From positions 39,443,050 through 39,507,049 of the forward strand of contig OY292277.1 in assembly GCA_958496175.1 (NCBI GenBank): a stretch of 64,000 nt of DNA, read 5' to 3'. The number at the start of each line of letters is the position of its first letter. Position 1 is the first letter of the stretch. The notes under the pieces were generated by a model that saw only the letters and a list, made by a program, of their open reading frames with translations, did not search any database and had not been told where the DNA came from. The stretch is from Sisyra terminalis (Eukaryota > Arthropoda > Insecta > Neuroptera > Sisyridae). Below, piece after piece: positions 26,019 to 35,593 of this stretch. A program made the position numbers and the translations under genes.

Positions 26019-26475
26019 TGTTACGTTTTTACAGTTATTTTATTTTTACGGGCAGTTAGGATTTGTTTCAGGATATACAACAATAACACCATTATTTTAA
26101 TACACATACGCTTATTATTACACCTTTATTAATTTACACAATTGTTTTAACTGTTGTAGTTGTTAATTTTTTGAAACTGTTTCGTAAGGTGACGGTCGAT
26201 CGCCTTATTTATATACCTATTTTCCGCGTCTGGAAGGATCCAGACTATTCCAGGTACTTTTTGTAGATTTGAATGATTTCTATCTCTTATTACTCTACAT
26301 AAGAACCACATGGAAAGTGTTCTGGAACGTCTTCCGTCTTTTTTTAACCTCGTAAGAACTTACGATTTCTATCTCTTGTTACTCTACATAAGAACCACAT
26401 GGAAAGTGTTCTGGAACGTCTTCCGTCTTTTTTTAACCTCGTAAGAACTTACAACTGTTCTACGGCCAGAATAAT
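26019..26475. mobile_element. Unclassified insertion, possibly a solo LTR
   Basis: The 3' flanks of the two LRR genes align on both sides of this block. Copy 1 reads CAAAGTTAATAT then, after about 456 bp, GATAACTTTTGTATTT; copy 2 (28844-28876) reads CAAAGTTTATATGATAACTT without interruption. The block begins TGTTACG and is less AT-rich than its surroundings, as many insect LTRs are. A clean CA end and target-site duplication are not visible, so LTR origin is only a suggestion. It contains the 89-bp tandem duplication at 26275-26452. Confidence 0.55.
26275..26452. repeat. 89-bp tandem duplication
   Basis: Copy 1 is 26275-26363 and copy 2 is 26364-26452. They differ at one visible base (CTCTTATT versus CTCTTGTT), so the duplication is young. 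Each unit contains TTCTGGAACGTCTTC and ends TCGTAAGAACTTAC. Confidence 0.95.
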
Positions 26476-26739
26476 GAGATAACTTTTGTATTTGTAACTA
26501 GAGTAAAGTTTTGTCTAGTGTTAGCATTTATTTTTGGAAAATGTGCAAAATAGACCATCCTTTGAATAAATTAATCTTATATGGAATTATTTGCTGAAAA
26601 AAAGATAATTGCTAGTATTCTCTTTGATATAATTTCTAATAAATGTATTTAACATAGGAAATCTTTAACTAAATGACAATTCAAGAAAAAATAATTCAGT
26701 TTGTTTCAAACATTATTTTATTTTTAAGTAACAACTGTT

Positions 26740-27924
26740 TTACAATGAATTAATAATGCAAGGGATCCCATTAACATTTGGCACATTATAATTTAAAGTT
26801 CCCCAATTAATTTTAATTTCCGTTTGTTGTGTGTCATTCAGCATTCGCCTTAAATTATTACAATCCCAAGGATTGCCTCCAAGATTGATGCTTACGTAGG
26901 GCAAAGTATCAGCCAGTTTCAAAATATTAAAATCGGTCAATTTATTATATGCCAAGTTAATCGTCGATAACGAAGGTGTTGAATTGAAAACACCTACGTC
27001 AAAATTAGTTATTTTATTGTCTTTAACATTTAGTGTTTCTGCATTGCCAAATGGAGTTAACCAGTCGAGATTGGTGAGCTTGTTTTGGTAGAGATAAATT
27101 TCAGTGACTTGATCAACGTTTTCCAAAATTGGAATATCAGTTAAAAAATTTGTAGCCAAATAAACACCATCCACCGACTTCATTTTATTGAAAATGTCGG
27201 ATGAAATAGATTTAATATTGTTGTCAGTTAAATATAAGGTCGACAATTCTGGTAAATTATTAAAAGCAGCAGTTGAAAAGCTGGGTACCGAATTCCAAGC
27301 GATATCAACGGTCGTTACATTTGGTGTATTGATGAAACTATTCACTGAAACTGAATTTAAACCGCAACGCTCAGCACCAACTGTTGTTAAGCCTGGCAGA
27401 TTTTGGAACATTCCGGCTTGCCAAGTAGGTATGGACGATTGTCCAATCTGAATTTGCTGCAGTTTGGGCATATTAACAAAAACTTTCGGTCTCAAATTTG
27501 CTATAGTTGTCTCAGTTATGGTTAAAGACGTTAATTCTTCCATGGAATTAAAAACTCCCGACGGCAATGTATCAATCACAGAGGAATCAATTTTAAAAGT
27601 TTCTAAATTAGTAAAACCTTTAAAAGCTTGCGGATGAACTTTCCCCAAATTTACGAAGTTAAAGTACAAATATGTTATGTTTTCAGCGACATTATCTGGA
27701 ATCCAGTTTAAGGGAAGTTTCCCAAAGGTACAGGATGAGAAATAGATGGTATCATATCCATCCTTGAGTCGATTGTTAATGAAGTAACGAAATTGATTTA
27801 ATGTTGCCTGATAACAAATAATTTGGTCTGTTTTTTGAACACATCCCGGTTTGGGATCATCGGCATTGGTTTGAGCGAAAATGAGTACATTAAAAAGAAA
27901 TACTAGAAATAATTTCAACTTCAT
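26740..27924 (-). CDS. Secreted leucine-rich repeat protein, copy 1
   Basis: 394 residues from the Met at 27924. The frame also extends upstream to a TTG, but that part is the intron. A signal peptide (MKLKLFLVFLFNVLIFA, cleaved near TNADD) leads a mature protein with about eleven leucine-rich repeats of roughly 24 residues (L..L.L..N.I..). It ends in an LRR C-terminal cap with NPWDCNNLRR and a final Cys. Two N-terminal Cys (PGCVQ, IICYQ) suggest an N-cap. There is no transmembrane segment or GPI-type tail, so it should be extracellular. Such proteins bind other proteins; the partner is unknown. The whole CDS is one exon. A noncoding first exon is joined by a 66-bp intron (27926-27991) whose acceptor lies one base before the ATG. 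Poly(A) signal at about 26718. Tandem paralogue at 29162-30355. Confidence 0.9.
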   Translation of the reverse strand: MKLKLFLVFLFNVLIFAQTNADDPKPGCVQKTDQIICYQATLNQFRYFINNRLKDGYDTIYFSSCTFGKLPLNWIPDNVAENITYLYFNFVNLGKVHPQAFKGFTNLETFKIDSSVIDTLPSGVFNSMEELTSLTITETTIANLRPKVFVNMPKLQQIQIGQSSIPTWQAGMFQNLPGLTTVGAERCGLNSVSVNSFINTPNVTTVDIAWNSVPSFSTAAFNNLPELSTLYLTDNNIKSISSDIFNKMKSVDGVYLATNFLTDIPILENVDQVTEIYLYQNKLTNLDWLTPFGNAETLNVKDNKITNFDVGVFNSTPSLSTINLAYNKLTDFNILKLADTLPYVSINLGGNPWDCNNLRRMLNDTQQTEIKINWGTLNYNVPNVNGIPCIINSL

Positions 27925-28034
27925 CCTATAAATTATAACAAAAAGAATAACAAATTTTAAAAGCAATTTTTAAAATATATTTAATACTTACATTAAAATA
28001 TTTTAACTGCAATACAATTTAATCGATAAATTTG

Positions 28035-28070
28035 TACTGAATATTTTATTTTTAGAATTTGTATTTTATA
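28035..28070 (-). promoter_or_regulatory. Core promoter of LRR copy 1
   Basis: On the minus strand TATAAAA starts at 28070 and an arthropod initiator TCAGTA lies at 28040-28035, placing transcription start at 28038, 32 bp downstream of the TATA box. The first exon (28038-27992) is noncoding and ends at a GTAAGT donor (27991). The arrangement is repeated base for base in copy 2. Confidence 0.75.
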
Positions 28071-28165
28071 CGAGAATTTGATAAAATAAGGATATTTTTG
28101 AACTTTGCTTAAATGTTAGTATCTTTTTGATAAATAATTTACAATCTGTGGGTAAGGCTTCATAT
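28071..28165 (-). promoter_or_regulatory. Upstream segment shared by both LRR genes
   Basis: About 95 bp directly upstream of the TATA box is highly similar to 30503-30600, including GATATTTTTGAAC, TTAGTATCTTTTTGATAAAT and AATTTACAATCTGT. Similarity stops just beyond, so this marks the 5' edge of the duplicated unit and probably contains shared control sites. Confidence 0.55.
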
Positions 28166-28629
28166 TTAATTTGAATAATTTGTTATTTAAAATATATTGG
28201 CAATTTTAATTACATAATATTGTTTTTTTTTCTTATTGTATTTCTTCTTTTCCTGTTTCTGTAAGGAAAAATCTTTTATAAGGAAAAATGTTCCTAAAGG
28301 AGTCTCACTGGGAAAATGGAATGTATTAAGTGCTTAATAATAATTATATGTTATTTTGGATAAAATGATACATTTAATTGGGCAATTATAAATTATTTTC
28401 CTAAGTCTTTTATCTCTTATTTTAAGATAAAAACTTATTGAAGATACATACCTACATCGCTAGAAAATGTGACGTTATTATAGCAAAATAAAAGTTATTT
28501 TCAGATTCAGCACATCTTAAACATAAGAAACCAAAACACCCAAAACGCAAAAAAGAAAAACACAACATATTTCATTTTTTTTCATACTTGTGTAATAAAA
28601 TTCTAAAAGCTAAAATTTATTCCTTTAAT
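28166..28629. other. Spacer between the two duplicated LRR units
   Basis: AT-rich; no element recognised. The second duplicated unit appears to begin around 28630, where AGAAAAAGGGAGAT matches the flank at about 25801-25814. Confidence 0.4.
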
Positions 28630-29161
28630 ATCTCTAGAAAAAGGGAGATACCCAAAGACTAAGTTGTATTATTTATTAAGAAATTATTATTGATTACAAA
28701 AGTGATTTTATTTCTTTTATATATTTTAAAAAAAAATCATCTTCAAAGTTGATAGAATTGGGAAAAATTGTTTATCTTTGGTGATTGTTTTGCTTAAGTA
28801 TTAGTGTACAAGCAATATATAAGTAGCTCATTTTGAAAGTGGTCAAAGTTTATATGATAACTTTTGTATTTATAACTAGGGTAAAGTTGGTAAGCATTTC
28901 TGTTTGGTGCATATACATTATCGACCAATAATTGAACAACTATATCTTATATAGAATGCTTTACTGAAAAATAAGATATTTTTGGTAAAAAATTTCAAGT
29001 CTCTGATTATGTTTTCAGTATTTCCTTTTTATTTTTGATGTAATTTCTTATATATGTATTTAACAATGGATACCTATAATAATATAAGAGTTCAAGAAAA
29101 AATATTTAAGTTTGTTTTAAACATTACTTTATTTTTAAAAAAGTATCTACCATTAATTGTT

Positions 29162-30355
29162 TTACAAAGAATTATTAATGCAGGGAATTCCATTAACATT
29201 TGACACATTATAATGCAAAGTTCCCCAATTAATTTTAATCTCCGTTTGTTGTGCATCGTTCAGAATTCGCCTTAAATTATTACAATCCCAAGGATTGCCT
29301 CCAAGATCGATGCTTATGTAGGGTAAAATATCAGCCAATTTCAAAATATTTAAATCAGTCAACCTATTAAAAGCCAAGCCAATCCCTGACAAAGAAGGCG
29401 TTGAATTGAAAATTCCAACATCAAAATTAGTTATTTTATTGAATTTCAAATTTATGTCTTGTACATTTCCAAAAGGAGTTAACCAATCGAGATTGGTTAG
29501 CTTGTTTCGGTATAAAAAAATTCGAGTAACTTGATCAACGTTTTCCAGAATTGGCAAGTCTGTTAAATGGTTTATAGCTAAATAAATACCATCCACCGAC
29601 TTCATTTTACTGAAAATGTCGGATGAAATAGATTTAATATTGTTATCCCCTAAATATAAAGCAGATAACGCAGGTAAATTATTGAAAACAGGAGTTGAAA
29701 AACTGGGTAACGAATTCGAGGCGATATCAACACTCATAACATTCGGTGTATTGATGAAACTATCCACTGAAACAGAAGTCAAACCACACTTTTCAGCACC
29801 AACTGATAGTAAACTAGTCAGGTTTTGGAACATTCCAGCTTGCCAAGTAGTTATAGGCGATAATCCAATCTGAATTGCCTGCACTTTTGGAATATTAGCA
29901 AAAACTTCTGGTTCTAAATTTGCTATATTTGTACCAGTTATTAACAAGTACGTTAATTCTTCCATGTAACTAAAAACTCCTGTCGGCAATGTAACAATTT
30001 GAGAGGATTTAATTTTGAATATTCCTAAATTAGTAAAACTTTCAAATGCTTTTGGATGAATTTTTCCCATATTTACGTTTTGAAACTCCATATATGTTAT
30101 GTTTTCAGCGACATTATCTGGAATCCAGTTTAAAGGGAGTTCTCCAAAGTTACAGGATGATAAAGAGATGCTGTTATATCCATCCAGGAGTCGGTTGTTC
30201 ATGAAATTACGAAATTGATCAATTGATACATTATAACAATAAATATTTTGATAGAATTCTTGAAGACATCCCTTCTTGGGATAATTAAAACCGGCATCGG
30301 TTTGAGCGAAAATTATCACATTTAAAAGAAATGCAAGAAATAGTTTTAATTTCAT
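29162..30355 (-). CDS. Secreted leucine-rich repeat protein, copy 2
   Basis: 397 residues. Signal peptide MKLKLFLAFLLNVIIFA, then mature sequence from about TDAGF. Repeat number, Cys positions (GCLQE, IYCYN, EKCGL, NPWDCN, final GIPC) and the C-terminal cap follow copy 1 closely. Most residues are identical, and long stretches such as LPLNWIPDNVAENITY are unchanged. Differences are spread along the protein and the frame is intact, so both copies appear functional. It has the same single coding exon and a 67-bp intron in the 5' UTR (30357-30423; donor GTAAAT instead of GTAAGT). AATAAA at about 29128-29133. Extracellular, ligand unknown. Potential N-glycosylation sites (NIT, NLT, NST, NVS) are present. 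Confidence 0.9.
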   Translation of the reverse strand: MKLKLFLAFLLNVIIFAQTDAGFNYPKKGCLQEFYQNIYCYNVSIDQFRNFMNNRLLDGYNSISLSSCNFGELPLNWIPDNVAENITYMEFQNVNMGKIHPKAFESFTNLGIFKIKSSQIVTLPTGVFSYMEELTYLLITGTNIANLEPEVFANIPKVQAIQIGLSPITTWQAGMFQNLTSLLSVGAEKCGLTSVSVDSFINTPNVMSVDIASNSLPSFSTPVFNNLPALSALYLGDNNIKSISSDIFSKMKSVDGIYLAINHLTDLPILENVDQVTRIFLYRNKLTNLDWLTPFGNVQDINLKFNKITNFDVGIFNSTPSLSGIGLAFNRLTDLNILKLADILPYISIDLGGNPWDCNNLRRILNDAQQTEIKINWGTLHYNVSNVNGIPCINNSL

Positions 30356-30466
30356 CCTAAACAGAAGAATAACAATTTTTTAATATCAAATCGTTCATTA
30401 TTTAAAATATATTTAAAATTTACTTCATAATATTATAACTACAATACAATGAAATCGATAAATTTG

Positions 30467-30502
30467 TACTGAATATTTTATTTTTTTAAATTGTCTTTTA
30501 TA
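30467..30502 (-). promoter_or_regulatory. Core promoter of LRR copy 2
   Basis: TATAAAAG starts at 30502 and TCAGTA lies at 30472-30467, giving a start at 30470, again 32 bp downstream. The noncoding exon ends at donor 30423. Confidence 0.75.
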
Positions 30503-30600
30503 CGTATATTTGGGAAGTTATGGATATTTTTGAACAATGCTTAAATTTTAGTATCTTTTTGATAAATAATTTACAATCTGTAGGTGAGGCTTCAATAGAA

Positions 30601-31747
30601 ATTTGATTAATCATGTTAAGTGTTTTTAAAAATCACTTTATAGCATATCTAATCTTTCTATGATAAAACCAATTGTTGAAAAAATTGTTCATCAATTGTA
30701 CATATTGGTAATTTAAATTTCGTATTGTTTTAATGTTGTTTAAATAGTAAAAGCATTTTTTTCCAAATTAAAAATTTTTTACAAAAATAATTAATCAATG
30801 TCTCGTTCCTTCTTTTTCTGTATCACTTATTTTTAATTATTTATTTTAACAATGTCAATCGTTAAACAATGGAAAGCTTTGATGATGAAATTTTATCTTT
30901 CCTCAAATTTCCCTTTAAAATGTGATTGGCAACGATTTTAAGTTAAATATTCTGCTCAGAAATTTTTAAATTAAGCACATTTACAAATCTTTTAGCGATT
31001 CTAAACTTTAGTAACACTCATTAGTTTTATTCGTTAAACCGAAAATTTTGAATTTTACAAAATGGGCAAAAGCACAAAACCTCAAAATCTCATTAAATCT
31101 TAGGTTTTTTCTTACAGAATTTGAATTTTCTTAATCAAATATTTGAAATATCTTTTTTGTTAATTTTTTATATCCTAGTTTGTGATTATTTACCTTTTGT
31201 TTATAACCAACATGTGACTCCAGAGATCATAAAAAATGTATGCCTATAAAGAACGGCAAGAGATTTTCAAAACTGTTTCCTATTTTATTTGGGCTTAAGA
31301 TAAAAAAATCGTCGGCGTTTTTTTATATTAGTTTTCTAAAAGTCGATACCATTTATAGTTGCTGAAAAGTGATTTATTAATTATGATTCTCGTTAAAAAC
31401 TTTCTTTTTTCGTTACAAAAAAAGAGCTTCTCATAAGTCAATGACAGGAAAAATGATATTATTGATATGAAAACAAAGATTAAATTGATATTAATAGATT
31501 AAATAAAAGAATGAAAGATTAAAAAATATTGATAGAATTAAATTGAATTTGCTTTTCGTTGTTGGTATAGAACAGAAGTGGGTAAACGGTCGATCGTAAG
31601 AATTTTAAGTAATTTTTTATATAAATTTCAATTCTCTAAATTAAAAATATGTACTCAAAATTATACAGACAATTAAACTTGCATTTAAAATTAAATACGC
31701 ATCTATATTACAACGGATCTTACTGATTTCCAAATAGTGTTTCTAAT
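30601..31747. other. AT-rich gene-free tract
   Basis: No gene or element recognised. Confidence 0.4.
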
Positions 31748-31798
31748 TTAATGCAAATTTTCAAAGGACAAGAGTCAAAATAAATAGTTAAAATTAGA

Positions 31799-31854
31799 TT
31801 TTTATTCGCGACGTTTCGGCCCTTTACTAAGCCTTCCTCAGGCGTTCATAAACA
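31799..31854 (-). ncRNA. Hammerhead-ribozyme-like motif
   Basis: Minus strand: stem I strand GTTTAT-gaa-CGC, then CTGAGGA (31841-31835), one extra A (31834), stem II within GGCTTAGTAAAGGGCC, then GAAA (31817-31814), CGTC, and the second stem I strand GCG-a-ATAAA. Stem I pairs CGC with GCG and TTTAT with ATAAA around an internal loop. Stem III is only the ACGT after GAA. Predicted cleavage follows the C at 31810. The one-base insertion before stem II is the same as at 4301. Confidence 0.6.
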
Positions 31855-32157
31855 GTCGTTTTAACCATGTCAACCATAATCCTTGTCATAACCCATTTTA
31901 TAGATACGGTATGGATAATAAAAAATAATAAAAGCTTCTAGGATACATAAAATTAATTAAAAATTAGTTATAAATGATACTGTTAATAAACTAAGTGGAT
32001 TAGGCAAAGTGGTTAGGTTTAATAAGAGCATCATTTAAAACTATTTTTTATTGAATTTTATGTATCCTGGGAGCTCTTATTATTATTTTTTTATTAACTG
32101 TACTGATTTTATAAAAAGAATAATGACAAGGATTATTGTTGGCAAAATTAATGCGAT

Positions 32158-32910
32158 TGTTTATGAACGCCTGAGTAAGGCTTCTTTTCCTTTGATCTGG
32201 GGGCTTCTCATGCGAGTTCCCCTGCGCTGCGTCCTAAAAAGACTATTGCGCTCCAGTTTAATTTCAGTTCCAGTTGGTCAGGTCTGCTTCTGATATGAAT
32301 CTCAGCAGACAGTCAACTGGATCTCTGTATGTTTCCCAGCTCGTGTCCGGGTAGACCAAGCGAGTTGAGACGACTTTGAGTCAAGGCTGGGTACTCAAAT
32401 AGTACGTGGGAGGCAGTTTCATCTTCCACGCCACATTTCCTGCAAGCTGCTGACTCTGTGTTCTTCCCTATAGTTTGGAGATGTTTCCTCAAATTGCAAT
32501 GTCCTGTTAATAGGCCTACCAGCGTTTTGATGTCCTTCCTTCTTAGATTTAGAAGTCTTTTGTTATGTTCTTTCAAAGATTTCTTTATCATGACCTTTGA
32601 GAATTTGCCTCCTGCATAGTTATTCCAGGATTTTATTTGTTCATTCTGCGTCCATTCAGCTATTCTACCCAGTGTTATGCACTTTGGTAGACCTGGGCTC
32701 TGGATCCATGAATGACATTCTTGACTCCGCCTTTGCGAGTTCGTCTGCCTCTTCGTTGCCTTTGATACCAGAGTGCCCCGGCACCCAAGCAAGTGTAACC
32801 CTGTTGGATGTCGCCAACTGGGTGAGGAGTGTTTTACATTCCCAGACCAGATTAGAGCTAGTCTGGTAATTTCTGAGGAAGGCTTAATAAAGGGTCAAAA
32901 TGTCGCGAAT
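32158..32910 (+). ncRNA. Second hammerhead-like motif, interrupted
   Basis: The right arm holds the same motif on the plus strand: GTTTATGAACGCCTGAG before the LINE and GAGGAAGGCTTAATAAAGGG after it. It is damaged by the insertion and by point changes (GAAACGTC to AAAATGTC). Non-functional as it stands. Confidence 0.5.
32184..32872 (-). pseudogene. LINE RNase H and C-terminal fragment inserted in the palindromic element
   Basis: Flanked by CTGAGTAAGGCTT (32171-32183) and CTGAGGAAGGCTT (32873-32885), a 13-bp target-site duplication with one difference. On the minus strand it encodes LAWVPGHSGIKGNEEADELA, the end of a LINE RNase H with its last catalytic Asp. After a frameshift near 32690 come IAEWTQNEQIKSWNN, RRKDIKTLVGLLTGHCNLR and CRKCGVEDETASHVLFEYP, the C-terminal tail of Jockey/I-type LINEs. 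The polymerase is missing (5' truncation). Paralogue of 12590-13400. Confidence 0.85.
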
Positions 32911-33240
32911 AAAATTCTAGTTTTAACTAGTTAATTTGATCCTAGTCCTCTGAGAATTTGCATTAAGTTGTCATCACCAAGGATCTGAAATTTTACCACA
33001 AAGTGCTTCTAATAATTCCGTCTACTCCTTCTTTCTTTAAGTTTGTATTTGTTTTTTAAATTTAACCTATTTTTTGAAGTCAATCGTAAATAAATAAGAA
33101 AGACTACTGTCGATCATACTGGTATTAAGTTTGTACACTCCTGATATAGAACTTCTAAGGTTGCAGGGTTCGTTTATTTCAAAAAAAAGAAGAAAATCAC
33201 AAATTTTACAAAGCAATTAAGGCATTACAATTAATGATTT

Positions 33241-34675
33241 CGTAATTTTGTCATATCACGGCTTTTCTCAAAAAAAATCGTAGGCACATAAAATTAGTGT
33301 TAAAATGTTCAGAACTTTTAAAAATGCAATATTCCGGCGGCGGAACTCTAATTTTCTTAACAATTATTACAAAAAAGCCTAAAAAAGAATACCATTATAG
33401 TAGACTTTAATAGACGTCAAAGTAACTGTTAAACACTTTTGCCAACTTTTGCTTACAAGTACGCATGTGCAATAAAAACAAAGAGATGCAAAAATGACAA
33501 AGAGGACAAATATGAATTTAATTTGACAAAGCACCCGGGAAAGTAAAAGTTAACCAAATTACAGTAAAATATCTGATACGAAGTAATGACCAACAGGTTA
33601 CATAATTTTATGGTACAAATATATTTTATTAACGTTACTGTATGGTGTTTTAAATCAATTCGCGAATTTATTCGATATTTGGTTGTTAATTCACCTCGAA
33701 CATCTTCTAATTTCTCCTTAAGTGCTAAATTTTATGACGGTCAATTTATTCGCGAACTGAATTAAATACAGAATAGAAAATGGGACGTTCTCATATATGA
33801 TTATTTGTATATAAATTGTTAGTAAAAATTTTATAGTTGAAAAAAATTATATTTAGTATTTGAAATTAGTCCATGTTTATTTTGTTCCTTTTGTATTTTT
33901 ATTGTTAAATCTTATGTAATTTAAGATAAACCAATAATATTACGTTGCGAGACTAAACACGAGTTTTGTTTTACGCCAGATTTAGTTTTTAATTCGCCGT
34001 TTAATACATATATACCCTAGAAACAATTAATTTAAATTCGTTAAGATAATATAAAAAAGTGATACGTATATCGAGGGGAACTTTGCGATTTTTTTTTCAA
34101 AAAAGGCTTTCAGTTTTGAGCAGAACTCATATGAAATTCACCATAATAGGAAATTATGCATGCAGAAAATTATGTGATATTATGGCATTCAGGTATTACC
34201 ATGAAAAATTTATCACGTATAGGTAACGTTTGGAGTTATCATTTCATATATTTTATTTGACATGTTTTAACTTATGCACCGGTACAATTTGATCACGTCT
34301 CATTCTCTATTTTGTTTTTAATTCGCGAATAAATAGATCAAAATATCATTTTCCCAACATTATTTAAGTTTATACTTTCCCGGGCGCTTTGTCAAATTAA
34401 ATTCATATTTGTCCTCTTTGTCATTTTTGCATCTCTTTGTTTTTATTGCACATGTGTACTTGTAAGCAAATGCGTTTAGCAGTTACTTTGACGTGTATTA
34501 AAGTCTACTATAATGGCATTCTTTTTTAGGCTTTTTTGTAATATTGTAATAATTGTGAAGAAAATTAGAGTTCCGCCGTCGTAATATTGCATTTTTAAGT
34601 GTTCTGAACATTTTAACACTAATTATATGTGCCTACGATTTTTTTTGAGAATAGCCGTCAAATGACAATACTACC
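33241..34675. mobile_element. Long-TIR non-autonomous DNA transposon
   Basis: The left arm 33241-33544 and right arm 34374-34675 are inverted copies of about 300 bp, sharing TTTCCCGGGCGCTTTGTCAA-type inner ends, CATTTTTGCATCTCTTTGT and ATCGTAGGCACA. An exact 8-bp duplication AATGATTT flanks it (33233-33240 and 34676-34683). The 830-bp centre is AT-rich, noncoding, and repeats AATTCGCGAA-type words near 33657, 33745 and 34320. Eight-bp duplications occur in the hAT, P and Merlin groups, but the termini (CGTAATTTTGTCAT / GGTAGTATTGTCAT) do not settle which. Confidence 0.85.
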
Positions 34676-34698
34676 AATGATTTTATTAAAATGGTTTA

Positions 34699-35581
34699 AA
34701 TCATGTCCCCCTGGAATGGTCTAAGAATGTCAAATATCTTGGACTCACTCTAGATCAGAGGCTGACATTCACAAATCATGTCAACGGGGTGATAAACAAA
34801 TGCATTGGGTTGCTACTAACACTCTACCCATTAATTAACAAAAAATCAAAACTTAGTGTAGAGAACAAACTGTTACTATACAAAGTAATGGTTAGGCCTG
34901 TAATAACATACGGATGTCCAGTGTGGCACACTGTTAGCGAAACCACATATAACAAACTACAGATTCTCCAGAACAAATTCCTAAGACTGGTGGGAGGCTA
35001 TCCAAGAAATACGTACATAAAAAAAATGCACGAAGATCTAGAAATAGACTTTATAAAAACGCACATTAAAAAATATACCAAAAAATTTTATGAGCGGGGA
35101 AATATAGCTGATAAGGACATACTAAAAGACCTACACTACGATCAAGGTATCTACAAACACAAAAGAATAAAACACGGGCTAATATAATAAAAGAAAAAAA
35201 AAAGTCTTTATAACTTAATTGAGATTAACCTATTAATTGTTAATACTTAACCAATTATATTTAATTTACTTAGGTACTTTTAAAACATATGTTTTTTTTT
35301 TCTGTCTTAAAAAGTTTTTTATATTGTTTTTTTTTTTAACAATGACAGAGGGAGTTTTTGAATTTCTCCCCCTTAAAAGGGCACCCCTATAATGAAATCA
35401 AAAAATAAAAATAAAGGAAAGGGAAATGAGTAGAAAAAGTTAAAAGGTAAAATATTGTGGGAAACACAAGAAGGAACTTTTAAGTTAAACAAAAATGTTG
35501 AGATAAGTAAACAAAATTTTAAATTTGTAAACTTACAAGTGTAGATTAATTGGAGGAAATAAAGTTTTATTATTATTATTA
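34699..35581 (+). pseudogene. 5'-truncated Jockey-like LINE
   Basis: A 12-bp direct repeat TAAAATGGTTTA lies at 34687-34698 and 35582-35593, bracketing a copy that ends in a TTATTATTATT tail. The reading frame runs from the 5' edge to 35187 and encodes the end of a reverse transcriptase: VKYLGLTLDQRLTF, YPLINKKSKLSVENKLLLYK, PVITYGCPVWH and ILQNKFLRLVGGYPRNTY, then a stop and a 390-bp 3' UTR. The intact frame, exact duplication and clean tail point to a fairly recent insertion. It cannot move by itself. It lies 15 bp beyond the preceding DNA transposon's duplication. Confidence 0.9.
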
Positions 35582-35593
35582 TAAAATGGTTTA

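Larger units (their letters stand above)
31748..32968. mobile_element. Palindromic element with hammerhead-like arms, split by a LINE
   Basis: The left arm (31748 to about 32000) and right arm (about 32040-32183 plus 32886-32968) are imperfect inverted copies over nearly their whole length. Shared blocks include TTAATGCAAATT, GTTTATGAACGCCTGAG, ATAATCCTTGTCAT and AGGATACATAAAATT. The centre lies near 32010-32040. Removing the 702 bp of inserted LINE and duplicated target leaves an element of about 520 bp with no coding sequence. Each arm bears a hammerhead-like motif facing outward from the centre. Terminal duplications were not found. The hammerheads suggest kinship with Penelope-like elements; the superfamily is not proven. 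Confidence 0.7.

Noticed and set aside
27188..27451. Plus-strand frames of 87 and 85 codons, conserved between the two LRR copies (27188-27451 and 29616-29873)
   Set aside because: They lie antisense inside the LRR coding exons. Their similarity is explained by the paralogous sense strand, and no promoter or splice signals support them.
27925..27966. N-terminal extension of LRR copy 1 (14 residues upstream of the chosen Met)
   Set aside because: It starts at TTG and lies in the 5' UTR intron that copy 2 also has; the signal peptide begins exactly at the chosen Met.
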